From: Arthrobacter sp. efr-133-TYG-118
GTDB taxonomy: Bacteria > Actinomycetota > Actinomycetes > Actinomycetales > Micrococcaceae
DNA: 64,000 bases
Assembly (NCBI RefSeq): GCF_030209755.1
Contig: NZ_JARVRH010000013.1
Location: 112,601-176,600, forward strand
Reading direction: 5' to 3'
Part shown: positions 1 through 7,816 of the stretch, one piece after another
How positions within the stretch are numbered: the stretch's first letter is position 1
How the letters are laid out: each line of letters starts with the position of its first letter
Notes under the pieces: generated by a model
Database searches by the model: none
What the model was told of the DNA's origin: nothing
The model's input: only the letters and a program-made list of their open reading frames with translations
Position numbers and translations under genes: made by a program

Positions 1-1
1 C

Positions 2-532
2 AACGGTTTCGGCGGACTGAGCCTGCGCACGAGCCTGGACATTCCGGTCATTGCCCGGGTGAACGGCTATGCGCTTGGCGGCGGCATGGAAATTGTGCTC
101 GGTGCCGACATCGTCGTCGCCGCTGACACGGCCCGCTTCGGCCTCACCGAACCGCGCGTCGGACGCTTGGCGCTCGACGGCGGCATCCACCAGCTGGTGC
201 GCCGCGTCCCCTATACCCAAGCGATGGGCATGCTCCTCACCGGTCGCAAGGCCGAGGCTGCCGAGATGCAGTCGATGGGCCTCGTCAACGAAGTGGTTCC
301 CGCAGATGAGCTCGACGCCGCGGTGCAGCGCTGGGTGGACCAGATCCTCGCCTGCGCGCCCAGCTCCGTCCGGGCCGTCAAGCAAATGGTCAGCAGGACG
401 AGCCACCTGAGCGCCGCGGAAGCCCGCGGCCTCAGGCTGCCGGCCCTCATGGCCGCGCTCGACAGCGAAGACTCCGCCGAAGGAGTTCGCGCTTTCCAGG
501 AAAAGCGCCCGCCTGTGTGGCCGGGCCGCTGA
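2..532 (+). CDS. Enoyl-CoA hydratase/isomerase (crotonase family), 5' end missing
   Basis: The reading frame is open from the first bases of the window, so the N-terminus lies outside; 176 residues are visible. The crotonase signature NGYALGGGMEIVLGADIVVA carries the glycines of the oxyanion-hole region, and TEPRVGRLALDGG follows, where the family places its two acidic catalytic residues (the E and the D here). Family members hydrate, isomerise or cleave acyl-CoA thioesters in the cytoplasm. The stop is 57 nt before the chosen start of the DapA-family gene, and the next genes are tightly spaced on the same strand, so this is probably part of one catabolic operon. The exact substrate cannot be read from the fragment. 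Confidence 0.9.
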   Translation, partial: NGFGGLSLRTSLDIPVIARVNGYALGGGMEIVLGADIVVAADTARFGLTEPRVGRLALDGGIHQLVRRVPYTQAMGMLLTGRKAEAAEMQSMGLVNEVVPADELDAAVQRWVDQILACAPSSVRAVKQMVSRTSHLSAAEARGLRLPALMAALDSEDSAEGVRAFQEKRPPVWPGR

Positions 533-589
533 ATGGAGCACGAACAGATGCAAGACACCGAACTTCAGCACGAACGGAAGGACAATCCA

Positions 590-1522
590 ATGCGGGAAGC
601 ACTATCACCCGGTGTGTGGGGCGTCGTCGCCACGCCATTCCAGGGCAGCACGCTCGATCTGGACACCGACAGCCTGGCCCGGTTGGTGGAGCACTATGAA
701 TCCATCGGCGCCACAGGGCTGACTGTCCTGGGTGTCTTCGGCGAGGCCGCCGCCCTGACCGCAGCGGAGCGCAGCCTGGCGCTGGAAGTGGTGGTCGAAG
801 AAACCCGATTGCCGCTCGTGGTCGGTGTGACCTCGCTCTTCACGGGTACGGCAGTCGAAGAAGTCCGGGCCGCCCAGGCCGTGGCGGGAGACCGGATCGC
901 AGCCGTCATGGTGCAGGTCAATTCAGCACGGCCGGAAGTCGTCACCGCGCACCTGACCGCCATCCACCAATCCACCGGCGCGAAGGTCGTCCTGCAGGAC
1001 TACCCGGTGGCCAGCGGTGTCAGCATCAGCACGGAAGCACTGATCTACGTGGTCCAGGCCTGCAAGTTCGTTGTTGCGGTCAAAGCCGAGGCCCCGCCCA
1101 CCAGCGTGGCCATCGCCCAACTGGCGGCCGCCGTCGACGTCTCCGTGTTCGGCGGGCTGGGCGGCCAGGGGCTGCTGGACGAGCTGGTGGCCGGCGCAGC
1201 CGGAGCCATGACCGGGTTCTCCTACCCGGAAGCCCTCGTGGCCAGCGTCCGTGCCTGGCAGTCGGGCGGCTACGACGCCGCCCGGGACGCATTGCTCCCG
1301 TATCTGCCGCTCATCAACTTCGAGCAGCAGGCCCGGATCGCCTTGGCGGTCCGGAAGGAGTGCTTCCGCGAGCGGGGCCTCATCAAGGATTCCGGTGTCC
1401 GCCCGCCCGCGGCTCCTTTCCCGGAGGTCCTCCGGAACGGAATGCTGACGCATCTGGCTGAAGCGGCCCGCGCTTTGGATCTCTCTCTTACCCTGACCGC
1501 CCACACAGCAGGAAGGCTCTGA
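590..1522 (+). CDS. DapA/dihydrodipicolinate synthase family lyase
   Basis: A 310-residue TIM-barrel class I lyase. The glycine-rich substrate loop reads GVFGEA (about residues 48-53), the conserved tyrosine is Y138 in QDYPV, and the Schiff-base lysine is K165 in VAVKAEAP, matching family spacing. I chose the ATG at 590 because GGAAGGA lies 7 nt before it; an upstream ATG at 533 would add a polar 19-residue tail of low conservation. Genuine lysine-pathway DapA is unlikely: the neighbours are an enoyl-CoA hydratase, an SDR and a semialdehyde-type dehydrogenase. Relatives include deoxyglucarate dehydratases and hydratase-aldolases that release aldehydes, so a lyase or dehydratase feeding the downstream aldehyde dehydrogenase is the best inference. 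Confidence 0.88.
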   Translation: MREALSPGVWGVVATPFQGSTLDLDTDSLARLVEHYESIGATGLTVLGVFGEAAALTAAERSLALEVVVEETRLPLVVGVTSLFTGTAVEEVRAAQAVAGDRIAAVMVQVNSARPEVVTAHLTAIHQSTGAKVVLQDYPVASGVSISTEALIYVVQACKFVVAVKAEAPPTSVAIAQLAAAVDVSVFGGLGGQGLLDELVAGAAGAMTGFSYPEALVASVRAWQSGGYDAARDALLPYLPLINFEQQARIALAVRKECFRERGLIKDSGVRPPAAPFPEVLRNGMLTHLAEAARALDLSLTLTAHTAGRL

Positions 1523-2307
1523 TGGACTTCGGAATCAGTGGCAAGACCGCCTTCGTCGCCGCCTCCACGGGAGGGCTGGGACTGGCCGTCGCCCGCGGCC
1601 TCGCGGCCGAAGGCGTCCAGGTTGCCATCACCGGCCGCCGCGGCGAGCTGGCCGAGAAGATCGCGGCGGAGCTGCAAGCCGACGGGCACAGCGCCGTGGC
1701 GGTCGAAGCGGACCTCAGTACCGCGGACGGAGTGACCGCCGCCGTCGAACGCGCCGTGGAACTACTCGGTCCCATCGACATCCTCGTCCTCAACGGCCCC
1801 GGCCCCAAGCCCGGGGCGGCCGCGAGCCTTGGCGCCGACGACATCGCGGCGGCGTTCGAGCTGCTCGTGAAACCGCACCACGCTCTTGTCTCCAAGATCC
1901 TCCCGGGGATGCGGGAGCGGCGCTGGGGACGGATCCTGGCCATCGGATCCAGCGGAATTGTGGCGCCCCTGCCCAACCTCGCCGTCTCCAACACGGGCCG
2001 CGCAGCATTGGCCGGCTACCTCAAGACCCTTGCGGCGGAAGTAGCCCTCGACGCCGTCACGGTCAACATGCTCCTGCCCGGACGCATCGCCACCGACCGC
2101 GTCGCCGAACTGGACCGGGCGGCCGCCAAACGCCGCGGCACCACACCGGAGGAAATCCAACTCGAATCGCGCAAGACCATCCCTGCCCGACGCTACGGCG
2201 AACCGGAGGAATTCGGCGCCGCCGGCGCCTTCCTCTGCAGTGCCCCCGCTTCCTACATCACCGGCGTCGCGCTTCGCTGTGACGGAGGCCTGATCCGGAG
2301 CCTCTAG
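1522..2307 (+). CDS. SDR family protein with substituted catalytic residues
   Basis: A 261-residue Rossmann protein whose ATG overlaps the previous stop codon (TGATG), with AGGAAGG just upstream. The cofactor loop is ASTGGLGLA (about residues 14-22) instead of TGxxxGxG. Counting S-x12-Y-x3-K from S143, the tyrosine and lysine positions hold S156 and R160 (segment VSNTGRAAL). A subgroup of 3-oxoacyl-reductase-like SDRs is known to lack a perfect cofactor motif and catalytic tetrad, and this protein fits it. It may still bind NAD(P) but should not use the textbook proton relay. Translational coupling ties it to the lyase upstream. Substrate unknown. Confidence 0.85.
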   Translation: MDFGISGKTAFVAASTGGLGLAVARGLAAEGVQVAITGRRGELAEKIAAELQADGHSAVAVEADLSTADGVTAAVERAVELLGPIDILVLNGPGPKPGAAASLGADDIAAAFELLVKPHHALVSKILPGMRERRWGRILAIGSSGIVAPLPNLAVSNTGRAALAGYLKTLAAEVALDAVTVNMLLPGRIATDRVAELDRAAAKRRGTTPEEIQLESRKTIPARRYGEPEEFGAAGAFLCSAPASYITGVALRCDGGLIRSL

Positions 2308-2365
2308 GCCCGATCCCGCCCGAACAGCCTTCTCCCATCCCAACCGCATGAGCCAAAGGATTACC

Positions 2366-3841
2366 ATGACTTCCACCGCCACCGAATCCGCAACTTCCAC
2401 CCGTCAGGACGTTGCCGCAGCGCAGCACCTGATCAACGGCGAATGGACCGGAGAGCCTGAAATCCAGCGAATGAACCCGGCCCGCCCGGATGAACTCGCT
2501 GCCCTGTCCCCGCGAGGTACCGCCGACGACGTGGACGCGGCCATCACAGCCGCTGCCGCCGCCCAGCCGGCTTGGTCTGCCCTGCCCGCCCCGGCCCGCG
2601 GAGCCATCCTCATGACGGCCGGCAACCTTCTCGCTGAACGTCTAAGCACGATCGCCGAGGACCTCGTCCGCGAGGAAGGCAAAACCCTCGCCGAAGCCAA
2701 GGGAGAGGTCAAGCGCGCCTCGGACGTGCTGCGCTTCTTCGGCTCCCTCGGTTGGGCCGCCACCGGCGAAGTACTTCCCAGCGGCCTCCCGGACACCACC
2801 ATCACCACCCGGCGCGAGCCGCTCGGCGTCGTCGGGCTCATCACCCCCTGGAACTTCCCCATCGCCATCCCGGCCTGGAAGGCCGCCCCCGCACTCATCA
2901 GCGGCAACGCCGTGGTCATCAAGCCGGCCGAACTCACCCCGCTCTCGGCGACGCACCTTGCCCGCGCCCTCAAAGACGCCGGACTTCCGGCCGGAGTCTT
3001 CAACGTGGTCCACGGCAAAGGCCGCGTGGTCGGAGACGCTCTGGCACGCGATCCCCGCATCGCCGGGCTGTCCTTCACCGGCTCCACCAAAGTGGGGCTC
3101 GGACTCCAGGAAATCCTGAATGCGCGCCGCGCCCGCGTCCAGCTCGAAATGGGCGGCAAGAACGGCGTCCTGGTCCTCGACGACGCCGATCCGCAGAAAG
3201 CCGCCGCGGTCGTCGCGGCCGGCGCGTTCGGACTCACGGGCCAGGCGTGCACCGCAACGTCGCGCGTCTACGTCACGCCGGGCGTCCGGGACGCCTTCCT
3301 CGAAGCCCTCGTTGCCGAGGCCGCCAGCTACACCGCCGGTGACGGGCTCGACGGCGCCAAGATGGGCGCTGTGGTGAGCAGCCAGCAGTTCGAGCAGGAC
3401 CAAGCTGCGGTGCGCACCGCCGTCGAACGCGGTGCCGCCCTCCTCCACGGAGAGTACGACGGCGACCCGACCGGCGCGCTGCTCTTCCCTGCCGCTGTGC
3501 TCACCGATCTTCCCTTCGACGACGCCGCTGTCACGGAGGAAATCTTCGGTCCGGTGGTCGCGGTCCTGGAGGTCCCCGATTACGAGGCAGGACTCGCCGC
3601 GATCAACGACTCCCGCTACGGCCTCACGGCAGGCATCTGCACCGATTCCTTGGCCCTGGCCACGGACTTCGCCGCGCGGGCGCAGGCCGGCGTGATCAAG
3701 GTCAACCGTCCCACGGCGGGCCTGGACTTGAACGTGCCGTTCGGTGGCGTGAAGGACTCCTCCACGAACACGTTCCGCGAGCAGGGCAAGTCGGCGCTGG
3801 ACTTCTTCACCTGGGGCAAGACCGTTTACACCGGTGTGTAA
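2366..3841 (+). CDS. Aldehyde dehydrogenase, alpha-ketoglutaric-semialdehyde-like
   Basis: An NAD(P)-dependent aldehyde dehydrogenase of 491 residues with FTGSTKVG in the cofactor fold, general base E261 in LEMGGKNG and catalytic C295 in GQACTATS. The C-terminal block DLNVPFGGVKDSS followed by EQGKSALDFFTWGKTVY resembles 2,5-dioxopentanoate (ketoglutarate semialdehyde) dehydrogenases. I prefer ATG 2366, which has AAAGGA 5 nt upstream; the ATG at 2348 adds six residues. It probably oxidises the aldehyde made by the DapA-family lyase. If the lyase is a deoxyglucarate-type dehydratase the product would be 2-oxoglutarate, but this assignment is inference. Confidence 0.9.
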   Translation: MTSTATESATSTRQDVAAAQHLINGEWTGEPEIQRMNPARPDELAALSPRGTADDVDAAITAAAAAQPAWSALPAPARGAILMTAGNLLAERLSTIAEDLVREEGKTLAEAKGEVKRASDVLRFFGSLGWAATGEVLPSGLPDTTITTRREPLGVVGLITPWNFPIAIPAWKAAPALISGNAVVIKPAELTPLSATHLARALKDAGLPAGVFNVVHGKGRVVGDALARDPRIAGLSFTGSTKVGLGLQEILNARRARVQLEMGGKNGVLVLDDADPQKAAAVVAAGAFGLTGQACTATSRVYVTPGVRDAFLEALVAEAASYTAGDGLDGAKMGAVVSSQQFEQDQAAVRTAVERGAALLHGEYDGDPTGALLFPAAVLTDLPFDDAAVTEEIFGPVVAVLEVPDYEAGLAAINDSRYGLTAGICTDSLALATDFAARAQAGVIKVNRPTAGLDLNVPFGGVKDSSTNTFREQGKSALDFFTWGKTVYTGV

Positions 3842-3847
3842 CGCGCC

Positions 3848-4153
3848 ATGACCTACGTGATCGCGCAACCCTGCGTCGACGTCAAGGACAAAGCCTGCAT
3901 TGACGAATGCCCGGTCGATTGCATCTACGAGGGCGAACGCTCGCTCTACATCCACCCGTCTGAATGCGTGGACTGCGGAGCCTGCGATCCGGTGTGCCCG
4001 GTCGAGGCGATCTACTACTCGGACGACGTTCCGGATGAGTGGTCAGATTATGTCCGGGCCAACGTGGAGTTCTTCGAGGAGCTCGGATCCCCGCAAGGGG
4101 CATCGGCGCTCGGGAACCTCGGGCGGGACCATCCCGTGGTTGCAGCGGCATAA
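3848..4153 (+). CDS. fdxA: Ferredoxin, 7Fe type (3Fe-4S/4Fe-4S)
   Basis: A 101-residue acidic ferredoxin. CVDVKDKACIDECPVDC supplies the first cluster in the C-x7-C-x3-CP arrangement typical of actinobacterial seven-iron ferredoxins, where the missing cysteine leaves a 3Fe-4S centre. CVDCGACDPVCP is a complete C-x2-C-x2-C-x3-CP motif for the 4Fe-4S centre. The C-terminal extension after YYSDDVPDEW is also typical. It starts 6 nt after the aldehyde dehydrogenase stop and so looks cotranscribed with it, although that enzyme does not need a ferredoxin. It may serve an oxygenase or reductase encoded elsewhere in the pathway. Confidence 0.93.
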   Translation: MTYVIAQPCVDVKDKACIDECPVDCIYEGERSLYIHPSECVDCGACDPVCPVEAIYYSDDVPDEWSDYVRANVEFFEELGSPQGASALGNLGRDHPVVAAA

Positions 4154-4167
4154 GTTCCGGGCTGATG

Positions 4168-4479
4168 TTAAGCGGCCAGCCTGGCCCGGATCGCCTGTCG
4201 AAGCGACTCCAGGCTGGGCAGGCCCGAGAGGCCACCGGCCGTGCGGTAGACGCGACACGTCATGGCTGGTTCTGCCATCGAGGGGAAGAGGTCACTTCCG
4301 TTCACCATGAATGTCGGGGATCCGTGGAATCCGGAGGCTTCGGCCTCTTCGTCGGTCAGGATCTGCCTGACCGCAATCAAGGCAGGGTCGTTCCCCTCCA
4401 GTTCCGCGGCCCGGGAGAACAGTTCCCGGGCCGCGGAACTGTGCGGACAGTCCTGGATGGTGAGCAATTCGAAGTCCAT
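4168..4479 (-). CDS. Thioredoxin-like protein with CPHS motif
   Basis: A 103-residue protein beginning MDFELLTIQDCPHSSAAR. A cysteine at the start of the first helix (CPHSS) after a beta strand, and GSPTFMVNG with the cis-proline signature, indicate a thioredoxin fold. The second active-site cysteine is replaced by serine, so it is a single-cysteine form. Related small proteins occur near alkylmercury-lyase-like and other redox genes. The frame could extend upstream to 4632, but that part overlaps the oxygenase gene and looks non-coding. It converges on the ferredoxin gene (14-nt gap). Exact substrate unknown. Confidence 0.75.
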   Translation of the reverse strand: MDFELLTIQDCPHSSAARELFSRAAELEGNDPALIAVRQILTDEEAEASGFHGSPTFMVNGSDLFPSMAEPAMTCRVYRTAGGLSGLPSLESLRQAIRARLAA

Positions 4480-4510
4480 TGCCCCATTATCCGGCCCCGC
4501 ACCGTATAGG

Positions 4511-5518
4511 TCACAGCAGGTCGGCGTGATGCTCTGCGACGACGTTCGGGTGGGCCCGAAGCCGGTAACGGAGGGCGTTGTCCCCGTAGGTTTCCAGAAT
4601 CGGGCTGTTCGTGGGGTCAACCGACAGGCCACGGGCTTTTGCCTGGAATTCCGGGCTCACGGCAAGCTGGGGCATGGTCGCATCAAGTGCGGGATTGTAG
4701 AAGAAGGGAAGGGAAATCCGGTCTGTGCCTCGAAGCGGTGAGATGACCCGGTGCAGGGTCGCCTTGAGGTAGCCGTTGGTGGCCAGCTCCAGCATTTCGC
4801 CGATATTGACCACGAATGTCCCCGGCACTTGGGGCGCGTCGATCCACTTCCCTTGGTACTCGACCTGGAGACCGCCCTTCCCGGGCTCAACCAGGAGAAG
4901 AGTGAGTACCCCCCCGTCTCGGTGGGAACCCACGCCCTGCTTCGGTTCCGGGTTCGACTCCCCCGGATATCTCACAATCTTGAGGACAGGGAAAGCCCGT
5001 GCGGCGAATGCGGCATCAAAGGTGTCCTCGGGCGCTCCGAGGGAAACTGCCAGGGCCCGCAACAACGCCAGTGAGATGGTGCTCAGCCGGTCGGTCCATT
5101 CTGAGACGATTTCCCGCATTTCCGGCAGCGCAGCCGGCCAAAGGTTGGGCCCCTCCAGGCGCCAATATTCCGGGACACCCAGGCCCGGCTCGACAGCGTC
5201 ACGCTCGACGCCGATGTCGATCTGCTCGCGCCAGTCGATCCCGCCGTCCGTGAGCTCGCCGCCAACGCGGGTGTAGCCGCGGAACTGGGGGCTGTGGACA
5301 TTCTCGATCGCGAGCTTTTCTTCTTCGGGCAGCTCGAAAAAACGGCGCGACACGTCGAGAATGGCGTCCGTCAGCTCCTGCGGGATGCCGTGGCCGGCCA
5401 GGTAGAGGAAGCCAACCTCATGCATGGCGTCGCGCAGTTCGTCACGGAACCGGGAGGCCTCGTCCGGGGTGGCATCCAGACGGGAGAAATCGATCACGGG
5501 CAATGTATCGAGTGTCAA
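4511..5518 (-). CDS. Isopenicillin N synthase-like Fe(II)/2-oxoglutarate-type oxygenase
   Basis: A 335-residue non-haem iron oxygenase. The N-terminal DIOX_N-type segment begins LPVIDFSRL and contains GFLYLAGHGIP; the jelly roll provides iron ligands H199 and D201 (GSHRDGG) and H256 (LHRVISP), and R267-x-S269 (DRISL), which in 2-oxoglutarate-dependent members binds the co-substrate. The start is a TTG (L read as Met), supported by AAAGGA 9 nt upstream; no in-frame ATG fits better. It lies 54 nt downstream of the VOC gene. Plant-type 2-ODD homologues in soil bacteria hydroxylate or demethylate small molecules; the substrate here is unknown. Confidence 0.88.
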   Translation of the reverse strand: MTLDTLPVIDFSRLDATPDEASRFRDELRDAMHEVGFLYLAGHGIPQELTDAILDVSRRFFELPEEEKLAIENVHSPQFRGYTRVGGELTDGGIDWREQIDIGVERDAVEPGLGVPEYWRLEGPNLWPAALPEMREIVSEWTDRLSTISLALLRALAVSLGAPEDTFDAAFAARAFPVLKIVRYPGESNPEPKQGVGSHRDGGVLTLLLVEPGKGGLQVEYQGKWIDAPQVPGTFVVNIGEMLELATNGYLKATLHRVISPLRGTDRISLPFFYNPALDATMPQLAVSPEFQAKARGLSVDPTNSPILETYGDNALRYRLRAHPNVVAEHHADLL

Positions 5519-5572
5519 TGCACTTCGTCCTTTTCATCGAATGTCGCAAGCGTGCGGATTGTCCCGTCGCGT

Positions 5573-5920
5573 TCAGCCCGGATGCTTGGGACGCCACACA
5601 CCGAAACGGTTGCCGTGCGGGTCCAGGAGGTGTGCGAACTCGATCGCGCCGTTATCGACGAACGGGATGGCCACACTCGCACCGAGCGACTCGGCCCTGG
5701 CGATCGCAGCCTTCACATCGTCGACTTGCACGTAGAAAATCGCCCACGACGTTCCCTCAAGCGAGGAAGTGTCCCACAGGCCACCCTTGTCGCCGTTCAC
5801 CATCTGGTAGCTGGCAGGCGAGGACTCACCGAAGGTCCAGTCGAAGAGTGAGCCGTAGAATGCCCGCGCGCTCTCGGGATCGGGCGAACCGACTTCGAAG
5901 TAGTTCACTATGGACGCCAT
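5573..5920 (-). CDS. VOC superfamily (glyoxalase-like) protein
   Basis: A 115-residue vicinal-oxygen-chelate domain: MASIVNYFEVGSPDPESARA at the N-terminus, an FYGSLFDW helix-strand, then a second beta-alpha module ending LLDPHGNRFGVWRP, which is the usual C-terminal signature. AAAGGAAA lies directly upstream of the ATG at 5920, so the longer frame reaching 6340 is not needed. Such single-domain members dimerise to make a metal site and act as lyases, isomerases or drug-binding proteins. It sits between an ABM-like protein and an oxygenase in one orientation. Confidence 0.9.
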   Translation of the reverse strand: MASIVNYFEVGSPDPESARAFYGSLFDWTFGESSPASYQMVNGDKGGLWDTSSLEGTSWAIFYVQVDDVKAAIARAESLGASVAIPFVDNGAIEFAHLLDPHGNRFGVWRPKHPG

Positions 5921-5961
5921 GGCTGTTTCCTTTCCACTTCCTCCGCAGATAGACGGCGGGA

Positions 5962-5988
5962 GGCCGCCCGCGAGACCTGGGGGCGGCC
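5962..5988. terminator. Inverted repeat between ABM-like and VOC genes
   Basis: GGCCGCCC at 5962-5969 pairs perfectly with GGGCGGCC at 5981-5988 around an 11-nt loop. On the plus strand it is followed by TTTT, although no plus-strand gene precedes it; on the minus strand it lies just after the ABM-like stop codon. It may be an intra-operon attenuator or bidirectional terminator. Confidence 0.45.
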
Positions 5989-5999
5989 TTTTCGAATAG

Positions 6000-6296
6000 T
6001 TAGGGCATGACCTTGTAGAGACCGACGACCGTCTCTTCCGGGGGCGACTCGAATCCGCCCTCAATGCCCACCTGCATGCGGGGCACGAGGATGCCGTCGC
6101 GGAATTTCTCCCAACTTTCTTTCGACTCGTGGACGGCCATGATCGTCCAACCGCCGGTTGACGGGCCTGCGGCGTGGAAAGTCTGACCGTCGGGCAAGAG
6201 CCCCTCTCCTGGGTGGACGGCGGCAATAGACGCCTCGTATTGTTCCTTCGTGCCTCCTGGGAAGAAGTGCACGACTCCGTAGGGCGCGGCTTCCAT
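6000..6296 (-). CDS. ABM-like/dabb-like small protein
   Basis: A 98-residue protein, MEAAPYGVVHFFPGGTKEQY onward, containing GWTIMAVHESKESWEKFRDG and ending VVGLYKVMP. The alternating beta/alpha pattern and the W-E-x-F motif resemble the antibiotic-biosynthesis-monooxygenase-like ferredoxin fold. The ATG at 6296 has AAGGAGCAGAT immediately upstream and beats the longer frame beginning at 6389. It has no clear catalytic residues of its own. It is probably in the same transcription unit as the NTF2-like gene upstream and the VOC gene downstream. Confidence 0.78.
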   Translation of the reverse strand: MEAAPYGVVHFFPGGTKEQYEASIAAVHPGEGLLPDGQTFHAAGPSTGGWTIMAVHESKESWEKFRDGILVPRMQVGIEGGFESPPEETVVGLYKVMP

Positions 6297-6398
6297 ATCT
6301 GCTCCTTGCTGGTGTGGACGGGTGTGGACATGCCAAGCAATAGACCCCGCTACGCGGGATGTCAATGAGTTTTCACACGCGGGATCCAAATCCTAGAT

Positions 6399-6791
6399 TC
6401 AGGTCCAGAATTCGTCTGCCTTGGCCGTGTCCTCGAAGAATTCCCGACCCTCTACAACCTTTCCGTCGCGGAGCACGAAGGAGATGGCTGTTGCAATGTC
6501 CAGGGTCTTTCCATCGCTTTCGGCGCGGCTCTGCTGGAGCGCAATTGTGTGGTTTTCTCCACCGACGATGTCCTGAACCGCCGCCTGGAAGGTACCTTGG
6601 GAACGCGCTCCCAGCTCGCCGAAATACGCCAGAATCGCGTCGCGTCCTTGCTTCGTCCCGGACAGCACGCCATTTCCAGCTGCGTACCAGACTGCGTCCT
6701 CCGCGAACAGCTCGCTGAGTGTCGCCAGATCACCTGTGTTAAAGGCCTCGTACCCCCGCCGGACCAATTCGGCGTTTTCTGTAGCTCCCAT
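6399..6791 (-). CDS. NTF2-like/SnoaL-type protein
   Basis: A 130-residue cone-shaped NTF2-like fold: ENAELVRRGYEAFNTGDLAT is the standard first helices, followed by LFAEDAVWYAAGNGVLSG and YFGELGARSQGTF, and the end reads VLRDGKVVEGREFFED. GGAGAGG lies 8 nt before the ATG at 6791; the frame can extend to 6824, but the added residues look random. Family members are hydrolases, cyclases or ligand-binding proteins. Ketosteroid-isomerase-like catalysis cannot be claimed because no diagnostic pair is clear. Confidence 0.85.
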   Translation of the reverse strand: MGATENAELVRRGYEAFNTGDLATLSELFAEDAVWYAAGNGVLSGTKQGRDAILAYFGELGARSQGTFQAAVQDIVGGENHTIALQQSRAESDGKTLDIATAISFVLRDGKVVEGREFFEDTAKADEFWT

Positions 6792-6964
6792 GTCGGATAC
6801 CTCTCCGTCATCCTCGTCGGTCAATGGGACGGCTTAAGGCTATTCCTGGGCAGGGTGCCTGTCGATGGAATGCTCGAAGTTCGCGGACCGCACCAAGGGC
6901 CCCTGCCGGCAATTCAGTGCCAAGCTTGACCATAAGGACGCCACACCCACAGGGAGGGCAAGCC

Positions 6965-7816
6965 GTGATTGAGACCGCTGAGGCCGTTCTTCACGATGGC
7001 ACAACCATCGCTATAACCATCCACGGAAACGGACGCGCCCTGATGATCCCGGCCCGCTTCGCCCCCTATCCGCGCGAGGAAGCCGAAACGATGCGCCGCT
7101 GGGGCGCTGATCCGGATCTGGGACCCAACATGGTCAACGGACTCGCGCGATACCACCGTGTCGTCGTCGCCGATTACGAAAGCCACCGGATGGCACACCC
7201 CGCACCGGACACCCTTACTCCAGGGAATGTCACGGCTGATCTCCTTGCTATCGCCGACGCCGCTGATGCCGGCACCTTCGCCTACTACGGCTACTCTTGG
7301 CTGGCACTCTGCGGCTTGCAACTCGCAATCCGCACTGACCGGCTTTGGGCACTGGTGATGGGCGGATTCCCACCCCTCGATGGACCATACGCGAGCATGT
7401 TGGCGGTGACCCGGGCAGCACATTCGATGTCCACACAATCCGCCGACCTGGTTCCTTCCCCTACTCCTGACGTTGAGCCCGGAGACTGGGATTCTGTACC
7501 CGTTCAAACGAACGAAGCTCAGACCCGCCAATTCGTGACCCTCTACGAAGCCCTTCAGGATTTCGACGATTCCTCCGCCGAAGTTCCGCCGGGCTTGCCT
7601 CGCCTCGCCTTCGCAGGGGCGGACGACCGGATCGATTACGGCCCGGCATGGGGCAACGTTCAGGTAAAGATCGGGGAGCACCTGACGACGCACAAGCAAG
7701 CTCTCTTGAGCGCCGGGTGGGATGTCCGAGTGCTTCCGGGCCTCGATCACATCGGAGCGATGCATAGCTCGGTCGCCTTGCCTATCCTGTCGGACTGGCT
7801 CCGGAAGGTTGGCTAG
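6965..7816 (+). CDS. Alpha/beta hydrolase
   Basis: A 283-residue protein starting at GTG 6965 with AGGGAGG upstream; an upstream ATG (6824) gives an unrelated-looking 47-residue leader. HGNGRALMIPARF is the oxyanion-hole strand, YYGYSWLALCGLQ the nucleophile elbow with serine in G-Y-S-W-L (the last glycine of GxSxG is replaced), AGADDRIDYG the acid strand, and LPGLDHIGAMHS carries the catalytic histidine. A full triad is therefore plausible. It is divergent from the NTF2-like gene and stands alone on its strand. Substrate unknown. Confidence 0.85.
   Translation: MIETAEAVLHDGTTIAITIHGNGRALMIPARFAPYPREEAETMRRWGADPDLGPNMVNGLARYHRVVVADYESHRMAHPAPDTLTPGNVTADLLAIADAADAGTFAYYGYSWLALCGLQLAIRTDRLWALVMGGFPPLDGPYASMLAVTRAAHSMSTQSADLVPSPTPDVEPGDWDSVPVQTNEAQTRQFVTLYEALQDFDDSSAEVPPGLPRLAFAGADDRIDYGPAWGNVQVKIGEHLTTHKQALLSAGWDVRVLPGLDHIGAMHSSVALPILSDWLRKVG

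Noticed and set aside
590..1522. True lysine-biosynthetic dapA
   Set aside because: Neighbours are catabolic and the substrate loop is not the usual DapA form.
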